From: Antedon mediterranea
Taxonomy: Eukaryota > Echinodermata > Crinoidea > Comatulida > Antedonidae
NCBI RefSeq assembly: GCF_964355755.1
Contig: NC_092670.1
Coordinates: forward strand, 23,685,201-23,749,200
Direction: 5' to 3'
Length of the DNA: 64,000 bases
The position numbers and the translations under genes are program-made. Shown one piece after another: positions 60,901 through 64,000 of the stretch. The notes beneath the pieces are model-generated. The model ran no database searches. It was not told the DNA's origin and saw only the letters and a list, made by a program, of their open reading frames with translations. Positions within the stretch are counted from its first letter, which is position 1; each line of letters opens with the position of its first letter.

Positions 60901-63895
60901 CCAAGATATGCACACATATCAAATACATTGGAAACTTTGCATTGGCTTCCTGTTAGGTACCGCATTGTTTTTAAAATATTACTCTTTGTTTTTAAGTCTA
61001 TTAATGGCATGGCTCCTGAATATATATATTATCTGCGTTCTAGTGATACGCTGCTTCTACATCAACCTAAGTCTCACCACTCATGGGGAGACAGAGCTTT
61101 CACCGTTACTGCTCCTCGTCTATGGAATGCTCTACCGAGCTCTATCAGTTTTTGCTAAACTGTTGATACTTTTAAAAAATTATTAAAAACACATTTATTC
61201 ATTAAGGCATATGGAAATCATGAGGTTTCTTAAAGTTCTAGAATTGTATAGTATACTTTTTCCTGACCAGCATTATCTTTGGGGTGCCTCTGTCTTGGTT
61301 GTTGTCTCTGAGCACCCGGTCGTCTGTGGCAAGGCAAATGTGTATCCTGTTCCTTTGTTTGGTCACCTAGGTAGGGGTCCGGGACCGCGACAGAACGAGA
61401 ACGGATGGGGACCCTCCAAAGAAATTGCATTTTATTTGTTAGGCATTTGTATGATTTGTTTTTAATTTTTTGAATGCGCCTTGAGCACTCTTGAGTGGTA
61501 TGTGCGCTATAAAAATCCTGTTATTATTATTATTATTATTATATTAGGAATGTGTAGGAAGTGAGATGTTAAGAGGTTGGATTTTTTGGCCTCCTCTAGA
61601 GTAGTTCCACATAAATACGTACCAGAACATAATGTTGGATCTTCATCAGCATTGTCTAAACAGTCATTTGGATAATTATCGCATACAAAGCATTCATTAA
61701 TACAAAAACTATTTGGACATCGGAATTCATCTGGTAAACAAGCTCCTATAAAGAAAAATAACTGAATTTATTAAAATTTCGCATATAACTTTAACGTCAA
61801 CATGGTATTTGGTAACATTGTTGTTATATTCAAACCAACGATAACCGGCACTTTACAATATTATACATTTTAACGAGGTTTTCGGAAGGATGTGAAGTTT
61901 AGAATGCCTTAACCTTTCACTTTACCGTTTTCTTTATCCTGATAACTATACATACCGTCTACATAAATCGATGAAGTGTCAACTGATAACATGCTTCCTG
62001 GTAATGCACCTCCATTATCATCAATTGCAGTAATAATTCTACTTTGAAGTTGATCAGGTGACACGAAACTTTCAAATTGTATATTTGCAATAATACTCCC
62101 AGAAGTAAAGCTAGACACTGAACACGAACCCACTTCTTCAGTTGTGAAGACAGTAAACATCTGCAATGAAATCAAACAAACAATATCCCATTACAGTATT
62201 ATTATATAAAAGATGTAACTTGTTGATTCACCAGCTATAACTGACTGAATGATTGAGTCGAAACTCATTCTTTTTTACGTGTTAATGTATAATACTCATA
62301 ACTCAGAAACATAATTGAAATCTAATATTGAAATATTAAATAAAAAAATCACTGCCTAGTAACTTACACCAGCACAGATTTCCTGTTCCAAATCCATATA
62401 CTCTTCCGATGTTACATCTAACAGTTCTGGCGTTAAAACAGCATCAGTATTACCATCTAAACTGGTAATAGGAAGTTGAAAATCTACCACTGGCGCAGTT
62501 GTCACTCTTATGCTGGGAGTAGTTGGCCTAACTGATGCAGTTGTTTCGTATGCATGTGCAGTAGATGGTCTAACTGGAGTAGTTGTCTCTTTTAATCCTG
62601 GAGTAGCTGACCTAACTGGTACAGTTGTCTCTCTTATTCCTCGAGTAGTTGGTCTAACTAGAGCAGTCGTTTCATATGCATGTGCAGTAGATGGTCTAAC
62701 TGGAGCAGTTGACTCTTTTATTCCTGGAGTAGATGGCCTAACTGGTGCAGTTGTCACTCTTATTAATCGAGTAGTTGGTCTAACTGGAGCAGTTGTTTCA
62801 TATACATGTGGAGTAGTTTGTCTAACTGGAGCAGTTGTCTCTTTTATCCCTGGAGTAGATGGCCTAACTGGTGCAGTTGTCACTCTTATTAATCGAGTAG
62901 TTGGTATAACTGGAGCAGTTGTTTCATATGCATGTGGAGTAGTTTGTCTAACTGGAGCAGTTTTCTCTCTTATTTCTCGAGTAGTTGGCCTAACTGGAGC
63001 AGTTTTCTCTCTTATTTCTCGAGTAGTTAGTCTAACTGGAGCAGTTGTTTCATATGCATGTGCAGTAGATGGTCTAACTGGAGCAGTTGTATCTTTTATT
63101 CCTGGAGTAGATGGCCTATCTGGTGCAGTTGTCTCTCTTATTACTCGAGTAGTTGGTCTAACTGGGACAGTTGTCTCATATGCATGTAGAGTAGTTGGTC
63201 TAACGGGAGCAGTTGTCTCATATGCATGTGGAGTAGATGGTGTAACTGGAGCTGTTGTCTCTCTTATCTCTGGAGTAGTTTGCATGATAGGTGTATTTGT
63301 GGGATTAACTAATGATAATAAAAGAATTAAAAAAGAATTGTTACATGCGCATTTCCATAAAGTTCGCGCTAGCATGGGTCTTCCGGTATCAATATTTTGT
63401 ACTTCGAGTACAACGTAAACTAATCTAGTTTTCTGAAACCGTATCTATATAAAGACAAAAAGTAAACGTATACCTTGAGCAGAAATAGATGATGAGTCAA
63501 TACTAAATGTACTTCCTGGCCATACACCGTCATTATCATCAACTGTAGTCATAATAGTACTTCCTAACTGTTCAGGTGAAACAGTACTTTCAAGTTTCAT
63601 ATTTGCAATGATACTACCAGAAGTAAAGCTTGACACGGAACATGAACTAACTTCTTCAGTTGTGAAGATGGTAAATATCTGAAATCAAACAAAAATGTGC
63701 TTGTTTAAACATTTTTTCTAACCATGTTATTTTTTTTAATTAACAAACCGATTGATTGGTTACTTACCGGCATACATGTTTTCATTTCCAAATCCATGAA
63801 CTCTTCAGAAGTTGGGTCTAACAGTTCTTGTATCAAGCTAGCTTCAGTGTTACCATCTAAACTTGTTATTGTCATCTTTAAATCTATAATTTGAC
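24827..63895 (-). CDS. Giant MUC4-like transmembrane mucin, 5'-partial, 63 exons in window
   Basis: The exons listed below join without a stop or phase clash. After the two bases that complete a split codon, they give 5,321 codons including the stop. Domain order is SEA; unit A (mucin, SEA, LDLa, two sushi, two EGF, NIDO, AMOP, VWD, EGF run); unit B with the same order; then mucin, SEA, EGF, transmembrane helix and cytoplasmic tail. Mucin-NIDO-AMOP-VWD-EGF-TM is the MUC4 architecture, also seen in invertebrate mucin-like and Mesh-like proteins that act at epithelial surfaces. No transmembrane exon separates the units, and the last EGF of unit A runs in phase into the unit B mucin exon. I therefore read one gene rather than two. 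Most junctions are phase 1, which lets modules duplicate without frameshift. SEA and VWD cleavage motifs are present. No start codon is in the window. Introns not listed separately hold nothing I could recognise. Confidence 0.85.
24932..27121 (-). other. Intron or 3' region of the mucin gene
   Basis: About 2.2 kb without recognisable coding sequence. If the candidate last exon is wrong, the true last exon should be here or just after the 60-bp exon at 27,122. Confidence 0.4.
27122..27181 (-). CDS. Giant mucin: cytoplasmic tail exon (60 bp)
   Basis: Twenty codons, phase 0 at both ends, encoding [20 protein letters not shown]. An acceptor (TATTTTTAG) and GTGAGT donor bound it. The two Tyr residues could be tail phosphorylation or sorting sites, but no named motif is certain. 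Confidence 0.75.
27587..27795 (-). CDS. Giant mucin: transmembrane exon
   Basis: It enters in phase 1 and leaves in phase 0. It encodes a hydrophobic helix of about 25 residues ([20 protein letters not shown]...) followed by a basic stop-transfer run (KHRQRKAHK) and a Tyr- and Ser-rich tail. This is the only such exon in the gene and marks the C-terminal membrane anchor. Confidence 0.9.
28387..29299. mobile_element. MITE-like DNA transposon, 913 bp, TAA target duplication
   Basis: The ends are perfect 28-base inverted repeats starting CGCCCGTATTCTTAAACC. TAA flanks both sides (28,384-28,386 and 29,300-29,302). Inside, more sub-terminal inversion is visible (CGTAGTTCGAGC versus GCTTGAACTACG). 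No transposase frame is present. A 3-base TAA duplication fits PIF/Harbinger-type elements. It lies in the intron before the transmembrane exon. Confidence 0.85.
29366..29485 (-). CDS. Giant mucin: membrane-proximal EGF exon
   Basis: A single EGF domain with six Cys ([14 protein letters not shown]...[12 protein letters not shown]), phase 1 to 1. It is the last extracellular domain before the membrane and has no counterpart in unit A. Confidence 0.92.
29600..29819 (-). CDS. Giant mucin: C-terminal SEA domain, second exon
   Basis: Phase 0 in, phase 1 out. It contains [19 protein letters not shown] autoproteolysis in MUC1-type proteins occurs in G-SVVV, and GSII is a plausible variant. The rest ([15 protein letters not shown]...) fits the SEA fold. 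Confidence 0.85.
30048..30172 (-). CDS. Giant mucin: C-terminal SEA domain, first exon
   Basis: Phase 1 in, phase 0 out. It encodes [21 protein letters not shown]..., matching the start of the other SEA modules ([20 protein letters not shown]). Confidence 0.85.
30303..30668 (-). CDS. Giant mucin: small Thr-rich mucin exon
   Basis: 366 bp, phase 1 to 1, about 120 residues that are largely Thr with Val, Ala, Asp and Ser. The motifs ([22 protein letters not shown]) are those of the 4.6 kb mucin exon at 45,435-49,990. The antisense strand is also open, an effect of Thr codons reading as Val or Ser codons. It is presumably O-glycosylated. Confidence 0.9.
30812..30934 (-). CDS. Giant mucin unit B: EGF exon (pairs with 50,157)
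   Basis: 123 bp, phase 1 to 1. It encodes a calcium-binding-type EGF ([17 protein letters not shown]...). It precedes the small mucin exon, as its unit A copy precedes the giant mucin exon. Confidence 0.92.
31264..31386 (-). CDS. Giant mucin unit B: EGF exon (pairs with 50,630)
   Basis: 123 bp, phase 1 to 1, six Cys ([17 protein letters not shown]...[14 protein letters not shown]), calcium-binding type. Confidence 0.92.
31609..31851 (-). CDS. Giant mucin unit B: double EGF exon (pairs with 51,034)
   Basis: 243 bp with two EGF domains in one exon ([14 protein letters not shown]... and [18 protein letters not shown]...). This is the only exon type in the unit that carries two complete EGF domains, suggesting a lost intron. 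Confidence 0.92.
   Translation of the reverse strand, partial: TLTSVILHWITAMKMLIVQILLDFLRALVLMDGLVTVQLVWTLMNARLEGHAAHGLRVLTHLEVTNVHAQVASQEMESPV
32000..32122 (-). CDS. Giant mucin unit B: EGF exon (pairs with 51,401)
   Basis: 123 bp, phase 1 to 1, [17 protein letters not shown]... then [14 protein letters not shown]. Confidence 0.92.
32417..32539 (-). CDS. Giant mucin unit B: EGF exon (pairs with 51,823)
   Basis: 123 bp, phase 1 to 1, [17 protein letters not shown]... then [14 protein letters not shown], with N-glycosylation sequons. Confidence 0.92.
32666..32788 (-). CDS. Giant mucin unit B: EGF exon (pairs with 52,072)
   Basis: 123 bp, phase 1 to 1, [15 protein letters not shown]... then [16 protein letters not shown]. 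Confidence 0.92.
32906..33086 (-). CDS. Giant mucin unit B: EGF-like exon (pairs with 52,316)
   Basis: 181 bp, phase 0 in, 1 out. It completes an EGF begun in the previous exon ([15 protein letters not shown]), then adds a second Cys-rich module ([14 protein letters not shown]...[15 protein letters not shown]). Confidence 0.88.
33198..33382 (-). CDS. Giant mucin unit B: beta-sandwich end plus EGF start (pairs with 52,615)
   Basis: 185 bp, phase 1 in, 0 out. [20 protein letters not shown] and the A-Y-P-I strand look like the end of a cadherin- or Ig-like module. [11 protein letters not shown] then opens an EGF. Confidence 0.85.
33496..33681 (-). CDS. Giant mucin unit B: beta-sandwich exon with GC donor (pairs with 52,929)
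   Basis: 186 bp, phase 1 to 1. It encodes [19 protein letters not shown]... with [17 protein letters not shown], a cadherin- or Ig-like sequence. The 5' splice site is AAG|GCAAGT, not GT; the nearest GT would break the frame. Confidence 0.85.
33950..34210 (-). CDS. Giant mucin unit B: post-VWD exon (pairs with 53,382)
   Basis: 261 bp, phase 1 to 1. It follows the Trp that ends [18 protein letters not shown]...[15 protein letters not shown] is the Cys-containing segment found after VWD in MUC4/SUSD2-type proteins. Confidence 0.88.
34333..34450. repeat. Unit B-only tandem duplication, 58-bp period
   Basis: The intron sequence with GGGTTATTACTGTTTAACC occurs twice in a row (34,345 and 34,403). 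Unit A has it once, so the extra copy arose after the units duplicated. Confidence 0.85.
34516..34629 (-). CDS. Giant mucin unit B: VWD exon 4 (pairs with 53,890)
   Basis: 114 bp, phase 1 to 1. [19 protein letters not shown]...FDFGITW is the typical VWD end (N-x-D-x-x-DD ... FG-x-x-W), with the Trp codon split by the intron. Confidence 0.9.
34896..35081 (-). CDS. Giant mucin unit B: VWD exon 3 (pairs with 54,300)
   Basis: 186 bp, phase 1 to 1. [18 protein letters not shown]..., then the [17 protein letters not shown] strand pair of VWD. Confidence 0.9.
35248..35335 (-). CDS. Giant mucin unit B: VWD exon 2 (pairs with 54,651)
   Basis: 88 bp, phase 0 in, 1 out. [19 protein letters not shown]..., a strand region of VWD with several Asn glycosylation sites. 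Confidence 0.88.
35765..35967 (-). CDS. Giant mucin unit B: VWD exon 1, GDPH (pairs with 55,182)
   Basis: 203 bp, phase 1 in, 0 out. [19 protein letters not shown] is the VWD opening. In MUC4 and gel mucins, GDPH is a cleavage site between Asp and Pro, so this copy may also be cut. Confidence 0.93.
36093..36212 (-). CDS. Giant mucin unit B: AMOP exon 2 (pairs with 55,510)
   Basis: 120 bp, phase 1 to 1. [22 protein letters not shown]-x-x-x-C and YQPP are AMOP signatures. Confidence 0.92.
36339..36521 (-). CDS. Giant mucin unit B: AMOP exon 1 (pairs with 55,752)
   Basis: 183 bp, phase 1 to 1. [20 protein letters not shown] and NDGSLIQGY match the CCY...G-x-L region of AMOP. Confidence 0.92.
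36723..37221 (-). CDS. Giant mucin unit B: NIDO end and AMOP start (pairs with 56,136)
   Basis: 499 bp, phase 0 in, 1 out. [20 protein letters not shown] and [11 protein letters not shown] are [16 protein letters not shown] opens AMOP. The protein differs from the unit A copy at only a few residues, for example PYIIG here and PDIIG there. Confidence 0.93.
37580..37747 (-). CDS. Giant mucin unit B: NIDO exon 3 (pairs with 57,026)
   Basis: 168 bp, phase 0 to 0. [16 protein letters not shown] is the NIDO W-x-x-VP strand. Confidence 0.92.
37895..38062 (-). CDS. Giant mucin unit B: NIDO exon 2 (pairs with 57,341)
   Basis: 168 bp, phase 0 to 0. [20 protein letters not shown] is the most typical NIDO segment. 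Confidence 0.93.
38232..38374 (-). CDS. Giant mucin unit B: NIDO exon 1 (pairs with 57,678)
   Basis: 143 bp, phase 1 in, 0 out. [16 protein letters not shown] and [12 protein letters not shown] fit the start of NIDO (F-P-G ... D). Confidence 0.9.
38566..38612. repeat. (CAAA)n microsatellite, unit B only
   Basis: About ten CAAA/TAAA units in the intron. The unit A intron has only a single AAGTAAATAAATG at this place. Confidence 0.85.
38736..38855 (-). CDS. Giant mucin unit B: EGF exon (pairs with 58,136)
   Basis: 120 bp, phase 1 to 1. [16 protein letters not shown]... then [14 protein letters not shown]. It directly precedes NIDO. Confidence 0.92.
39432..39573 (+). repeat. DIRS left inverted terminal repeat
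   Basis: It runs from GTCTATTTCGTGAGATCC to about GACATCGTCCTCAT and matches the reverse complement of 43,111-43,250 with few differences. Confidence 0.88.
39619..41458 (+). pseudogene. DIRS gag remnant, reverse transcriptase and RNase H (frameshifted)
   Basis: The first frame (39,619-40,653) holds a Pro-rich remnant, then RT with [24 protein letters not shown] and the catalytic YLDD. A frameshift near 40,650 moves the rest of RT and the start of RNase H ([25 protein letters not shown]) to another frame. A second shift near 41,265 returns to the first frame for [16 protein letters not shown] and [11 protein letters not shown]. All four acidic RNase H positions can be seen across the frames. 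The product as it stands would be truncated. Confidence 0.88.
41459..42909 (+). pseudogene. DIRS linker and tyrosine recombinase (frameshifted)
   Basis: A linker ([20 protein letters not shown] ... [16 protein letters not shown]) is read in another frame and stops at TAG near 41,738. After another shift near 41,890, the recombinase is open to TAG at 42,907-42,909. [12 protein letters not shown] gives the HxxR box and SSCYLQDV the Tyr nucleophile. Where relatives have the first catalytic Arg before SE-[LI]-HAL, this copy reads KHKGEIHAL, with His or Lys. CAT for CGT would be a CpG-decay change. Confidence 0.85.
42965..43063 (+). repeat. DIRS internal complementary region
   Basis: The first half (GGCATATGTAGAGTCTATAC ... 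CGAAATAGACT) is the reverse complement of the left terminus. The second half (ACACAAACCAACAGTGG ... TAGTCTATGAG) is the reverse complement of the right terminus. Together they splint the two ends, as in the circular-intermediate model for DIRS. Confidence 0.88.
43111..43275 (+). repeat. DIRS right inverted terminal repeat
   Basis: It complements the left terminal repeat, then extends about 25 bases further (CCAACACCACTGTTGG ... TTTGTGT) to the junction with host TAATCTGG. Confidence 0.88.
43385..43507 (-). CDS. Giant mucin unit B: EGF exon (pairs with 58,692)
   Basis: 123 bp, phase 1 to 1. [17 protein letters not shown]... then [14 protein letters not shown]. The DIRS element lies in the next intron. 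Confidence 0.92.
43684..43860 (-). CDS. Giant mucin unit B: sushi/CCP exon 2 (pairs with 59,008)
   Basis: 177 bp, phase 1 to 1. [37 protein letters not shown] and RGCQ give the four-Cys sushi pattern. Confidence 0.88.
43945..44060. repeat. (GTCGGTCT)n-bearing insertion, unit B only
   Basis: A short stretch with GTCGCGTGGACGCGAC, a GTCG/GTCT microsatellite at about 43,978-44,020 and CACGCGACTTATGGC is absent from the unit A intron at about 59,290. It may be a small transposon fragment. Confidence 0.6.
44148..44321 (-). CDS. Giant mucin unit B: sushi/CCP exon 1 (pairs with 59,414)
   Basis: 174 bp, phase 1 to 1. [28 protein letters not shown] and FAFPEC follow the sushi pattern. Confidence 0.88.
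44689..44811 (-). CDS. Giant mucin unit B: LDLa exon (pairs with 61,623)
   Basis: 123 bp, phase 1 to 1. [13 protein letters not shown], then [14 protein letters not shown], an LDL-receptor class A module. Acidic residues at the calcium site are partly kept. Confidence 0.85.
45035..45239 (-). CDS. Giant mucin unit B: SEA domain, second half
   Basis: 205 bp, phase 0 in, 1 out. [20 protein letters not shown] runs into GSII, a candidate SEA cleavage site, then [20 protein letters not shown]. Confidence 0.88.
45435..49990 (-). CDS. Giant mucin: 4,556-bp Thr-rich mucin exon plus SEA start
   Basis: One exon of 1,518 codons, phase 1 in, 0 out, and Cys-free over the repeats. It is built of imperfect units of about 25-35 residues in two main forms: [20 protein letters not shown] (mostly the N-terminal half) and [20 protein letters not shown] (mostly the C-terminal half). 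Such Thr density implies dense O-glycosylation and an extended rod. Near 45,680-45,700 the repeats give way to [20 protein letters not shown], the style of the unit A mucin exon. The exon ends with [15 protein letters not shown]...EICMS, the start of SEA. The antisense strand is open for about 1,000 codons through codon bias alone. Confidence 0.93.
50157..50279 (-). CDS. Giant mucin unit A: EGF exon joining the giant mucin exon
   Basis: 123 bp, [17 protein letters not shown]..., nearly identical to 30,812-30,934. It leaves in phase 1, which the mucin exon at 49,990 accepts, so the two units are joined in one frame. Confidence 0.92.
50630..50752 (-). CDS. Giant mucin unit A: EGF exon
   Basis: Copy of 31,264-31,386 with small changes (NNSEC for DNSEC). 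Confidence 0.92.
   Translation of the reverse strand: MLMNVAMVPITAKTTLSVLTTMVVSHVHASMATALQVTSV
51034..51276 (-). CDS. Giant mucin unit A: double EGF exon
   Basis: Copy of 31,609-31,851; [12 protein letters not shown] here, [12 protein letters not shown] there. Confidence 0.92.
   Translation of the reverse strand, partial: TLTSVMFHWITAMKMLIVQIFLDFLHALVLMDGLVTVQLVWTLMNARLEANAAHGLHVLTHLEVTNVHAQVASQEMESPV
51401..51523 (-). CDS. Giant mucin unit A: EGF exon
   Basis: Copy of 32,000-32,122 with the same length and phase. Confidence 0.92.
51823..51945 (-). CDS. Giant mucin unit A: EGF exon
   Basis: Copy of 32,417-32,539, apparently identical. Confidence 0.92.
52072..52194 (-). CDS. Giant mucin unit A: EGF exon
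   Basis: Copy of 32,666-32,788; one visible change (AGIAS for AGVAS). Confidence 0.92.
52316..52496 (-). CDS. Giant mucin unit A: EGF-like exon
   Basis: Copy of 32,906-33,086; AECDCLPAW here, AECECLPAW there. Confidence 0.88.
52615..52799 (-). CDS. Giant mucin unit A: beta-sandwich end plus EGF start
   Basis: Copy of 33,198-33,382; AMDNNGA here, AMDSNGA there. Confidence 0.85.
52929..53114 (-). CDS. Giant mucin unit A: beta-sandwich exon with GC donor
   Basis: Copy of 33,496-33,681. It keeps the same non-canonical AAG|GCAAGT 5' splice site. Confidence 0.85.
53382..53642 (-). CDS. Giant mucin unit A: post-VWD exon
   Basis: Copy of 33,950-34,210; TVNYLTF here, TVNDLTF there. Confidence 0.88.
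53890..54003 (-). CDS. Giant mucin unit A: VWD exon 4
   Basis: Copy of 34,516-34,629 with the same split Trp codon. Confidence 0.9.
54300..54485 (-). CDS. Giant mucin unit A: VWD exon 3
   Basis: Copy of 34,896-35,081 with the same protein sequence as far as I can see. Confidence 0.9.
54651..54738 (-). CDS. Giant mucin unit A: VWD exon 2
   Basis: Copy of 35,248-35,335. Confidence 0.88.
54949..54966. repeat. Poly-G run longer in unit A
   Basis: About 16 G in the intron, where unit B (near 35,550) has six. Confidence 0.85.
55182..55384 (-). CDS. Giant mucin unit A: VWD exon 1, GDPH
   Basis: Copy of 35,765-35,967, with the [11 protein letters not shown] motif kept; AAQENGA here, AAQQNGA there. 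Confidence 0.93.
55510..55629 (-). CDS. Giant mucin unit A: AMOP exon 2
   Basis: Copy of 36,093-36,212. Confidence 0.92.
55752..55934 (-). CDS. Giant mucin unit A: AMOP exon 1
   Basis: Copy of 36,339-36,521 with identical protein. Confidence 0.92.
56136..56634 (-). CDS. Giant mucin unit A: NIDO end and AMOP start
   Basis: Copy of 36,723-37,221; FRYGYSH here, FTYGYSH there. Confidence 0.93.
57026..57193 (-). CDS. Giant mucin unit A: NIDO exon 3
   Basis: Copy of 37,580-37,747 with identical protein. Confidence 0.92.
57341..57508 (-). CDS. Giant mucin unit A: NIDO exon 2
   Basis: Copy of 37,895-38,062; VLAKEND here, VLTKEND there. Confidence 0.93.
57678..57820 (-). CDS. Giant mucin unit A: NIDO exon 1
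   Basis: Copy of 38,232-38,374; KFFFPWG here, EFFFPWG there. Confidence 0.9.
58136..58255 (-). CDS. Giant mucin unit A: EGF exon before NIDO
   Basis: Copy of 38,736-38,855 with several substitutions, more diverged than the NIDO-VWD exons. Confidence 0.92.
58692..58814 (-). CDS. Giant mucin unit A: EGF exon
   Basis: Copy of 43,385-43,507 ([17 protein letters not shown]...). The intron after it has no DIRS element and shows the empty site near 58,570. Confidence 0.92.
59008..59184 (-). CDS. Giant mucin unit A: sushi/CCP exon 2
   Basis: Copy of 43,684-43,860; [13 protein letters not shown] here, [13 protein letters not shown] there. Confidence 0.88.
59414..59587 (-). CDS. Giant mucin unit A: sushi/CCP exon 1
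   Basis: Copy of 44,148-44,321; several changes, for example CNYEPGEF for CNYQRGEF. Confidence 0.88.
59854..61540 (+). mobile_element. 5'-truncated CR1/L2-type LINE (~1.7 kb)
   Basis: The insertion is defined by the unit B intron, which reads straight from CGACTCGACTTA into TATTAGAAATG. It begins inside RT (no endonuclease domain) and ends in GCGCTATAAAAATCCTG plus a (TTA)n tail, typical 3' features of CR1/L2 elements. It is sense-plus, opposite to the host gene. Confidence 0.92.
59877..61158 (+). pseudogene. LINE reverse transcriptase fragment, broken
   Basis: The first frame has [39 protein letters not shown] and the region before GSVLGP. A frameshift near 60,290 moves [15 protein letters not shown] and the catalytic YADDTQIY to the next frame. 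A TAA follows near 60,562, after which the same frame resumes with [29 protein letters not shown] and [10 protein letters not shown], the usual C-terminal region of these elements. Confidence 0.9.
61623..61745 (-). CDS. Giant mucin unit A: LDLa exon
   Basis: Copy of 44,689-44,811. The LINE lies in the next intron. Confidence 0.85.
61956..62160 (-). CDS. Giant mucin unit A: SEA domain, second half
   Basis: Copy of 45,035-45,239 ([17 protein letters not shown], then GSII), phase 0 in, 1 out. Confidence 0.88.
62368..63308 (-). CDS. Giant mucin unit A: Thr/Pro-rich mucin exon plus SEA start
   Basis: 941 bp, phase 1 in, 0 out. About 18 repeats of roughly 12-16 residues alternate [26 protein letters not shown] and [12 protein letters not shown]. 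They are richer in Pro and Arg than the 4.6 kb exon, but share its final HAYETT block and the SEA start ([15 protein letters not shown]...EICAG). Confidence 0.92.
63474..63678 (-). CDS. Giant mucin: first SEA domain, second half
   Basis: 205 bp, phase 0 in, 1 out. [20 protein letters not shown] then [18 protein letters not shown]. It is clearly a third, more diverged relative of the unit SEA exons. Confidence 0.87.
63768..63895 (-). CDS. Giant mucin: first SEA domain, first half
   Basis: 128 bp, phase 1 in, 0 out. [20 protein letters not shown]...EEFMDLE. This is the most 5' exon in the window and enters in phase 1, so more exons lie to the right. Confidence 0.87.
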
Positions 63896-64000
63896 CTGCA
63901 AGATGAAAACAAAGGAAAATTGTATTTAAAAGCCAGGTATGTACAATTAAATAAAACCAAATTATTACAATAATTATATTTGTATAATTAGATTTTTCAA

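Overview
The window is AT-rich animal DNA with GT-AG introns, many dispersed repeats, and a DIRS-type and a CR1/L2-type retrotransposon. The palindrome AGGCCT (often GTAGGCCTAC) is scattered densely through the noncoding DNA. Together with a doubled NIDO-AMOP-VWD mucin gene, this suggests a marine invertebrate deuterostome, perhaps an echinoderm. That placement is inference; no gene here fixes the species. Exon ends were set by hand from splice sites and reading phase, and are probably right to within 1-2 bases.

Layout. (1) 1-488 (+): last coding exon of a microsomal cytochrome P450 like CYP1/CYP17. (2) About 0.5-15.4 kb: no convincing gene. It holds short repeats, a ~3.2 kb array of degenerate palindromic units (10.4-13.57 kb) and a cluster of inverted repeats (13.7-15.0 kb). 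(3) 15,443-24,147 (-): a complete four-exon gene for a calcium-channel gamma/TARP-like membrane protein of 338 residues with a C-terminal PDZ ligand. Its last intron carries a 3.6 kb long-inverted-repeat element with TTAA at both ends. (4) 24.8-63.9 kb (-): the 3' part of one very large gene for a MUC4-like transmembrane mucin. I can chain 63 exons in one uninterrupted frame, giving at least 5,320 residues; the 5' end lies beyond the window.

The giant gene contains a recent internal tandem duplication. Unit A (50.1-63.3 kb) and unit B (30.8-50.0 kb) each encode Thr-rich mucin, SEA, LDLa, two sushi, two EGF, NIDO, AMOP, VWD and a run of EGF domains. The exons have the same lengths and phases, and the introns are nearly identical. 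Only after unit B come a small mucin exon, SEA, EGF, a transmembrane segment and a cytoplasmic tail. At the unit junction lies a 4,556 bp Thr-rich exon. Its 5' part resembles the small mucin exon that follows unit B, and its 3' end resembles the mucin exon that opens unit A. This is what unequal exchange between two mucin exons would leave. After the duplication, unit B took a DIRS element (39,432-43,275) and unit A a truncated LINE (59,854-61,540), both in introns and both decayed.

The three genes share no obvious pathway. The TARP and mucin genes lie head-to-tail on the minus strand.
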